Positions 13,510 to 13,614 of a DNA stretch of 13,614 bases are shown here, one piece after another. The translations under genes were made by a program, and so were the position numbers. The stretch is from positions 1 through 13,614 of the forward strand of contig JACDBD010000117.1 of the NCBI GenBank assembly GCA_013695115.1, given 5' to 3'. The DNA is from Actinomycetota bacterium. GTDB lineage: Bacteria > Actinomycetota > Acidimicrobiia > IMCC26256 > JACDBD01. The notes under the pieces are model-generated. The model saw only the letters and a program-made list of their open reading frames with translations, was not told the DNA's origin and did not search any database. The first letter of the stretch is position 1. Each line of letters starts with the position of its first letter.

Positions 13510-13614
13510 GTGGGCGGGTGCGACGGGCGCGTCGCGCTCGTCACCGGCGCCAGCCGGGGTATCGGCGCCGCCATCGCCCAGCGGCTCGCGAGCGACGGCG
13601 CGGCGGTAGCCGTC
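13510..13614 (+). CDS. Short-chain dehydrogenase/reductase, N-terminal fragment
   Basis: Thirty-five codons are visible before the window ends. The peptide starts VGGCDGRVALVTGASRGIG, giving the classical SDR cofactor loop TGASRGIG, then AAIAQRLASDGAAVAV. GTG 13510 lies 5 bp after the flavin monooxygenase stop, so the two genes form an operon and this SDR is probably under the same operator. No Shine-Dalgarno is evident in the short gap; coupling to the upstream gene is likely. Cofactor preference and substrate cannot be judged from this fragment. Confidence 0.85.
   Translation, partial: MGGCDGRVALVTGASRGIGAAIAQRLASDGAAVAV

Overview
The window is high-GC DNA from an actinobacterium. The GC-rich codon use, TAnnnT-type -10 boxes with apparently leaderless starts, a PknB-type membrane Ser/Thr kinase, and operators resembling the KstR consensus all fit Actinomycetota. 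The enzyme mix is reminiscent of Acidimicrobiia or mycobacteria-related soil and marine lineages. That placement is an inference; no rRNA or other marker gene is present. Fourteen genes are called (two cut by the window ends), plus one probable gene remnant. Coding density is very high.

Layout. (1) 1-1523, minus strand: a receptor-like Ser/Thr kinase followed by the first 41 codons of an AMP-binding acyl-CoA synthetase. (2) 1648-3051, plus: a BBE-type FAD-linked oxidase, convergent with and sharing four stop-codon bases with a D-aminoacylase-like amidohydrolase (3048-4763, minus). (3) 4860-7264, plus: two adjacent cytochromes P450 of the CYP125/CYP124-like type, divergent from the amidohydrolase. 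(4) 7265-7510: no intact gene, but a decayed minus-strand coding stretch resembling the end of a secreted lipoprotein. (5) 10382-7511, minus: an operon of an MFE-2/Hsd4A-like dehydrogenase, a second SDR and an aldo-keto reductase. (6) 10425-11258, plus: a third SDR, divergent from that operon. (7) 11384-12240, plus: a small glyoxalase-fold protein and an NTF2/SnoaL-fold protein. (8) 12323-13614, plus: a luciferase-like flavin monooxygenase followed by the start of a fourth SDR.

How the parts fit. Three 14-bp palindromic sites (4816-4829, 10407-10420, 12253-12266) share the form wGGAAYnnGTTnnA and match or nearly match the published KstR operator TnnAACnnGTTnnA. They sit in the amidohydrolase/P450 divergent gap, the SDR/SDR divergent gap and the promoter of the flavin monooxygenase operon. 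Together they could place eight complete genes and one partial gene under one TetR-type, lipid-responsive repressor. The enzyme set (P450 hydroxylases, 3-hydroxyacyl/17-beta-hydroxysteroid-type SDRs, AKR, flavin monooxygenase, CoA ligase) suggests catabolism of a sterol, bile-acid-like or isoprenoid substrate. The substrate itself cannot be read from the sequence. No CRISPR array, tRNA, rRNA, insertion sequence or phage gene was seen.
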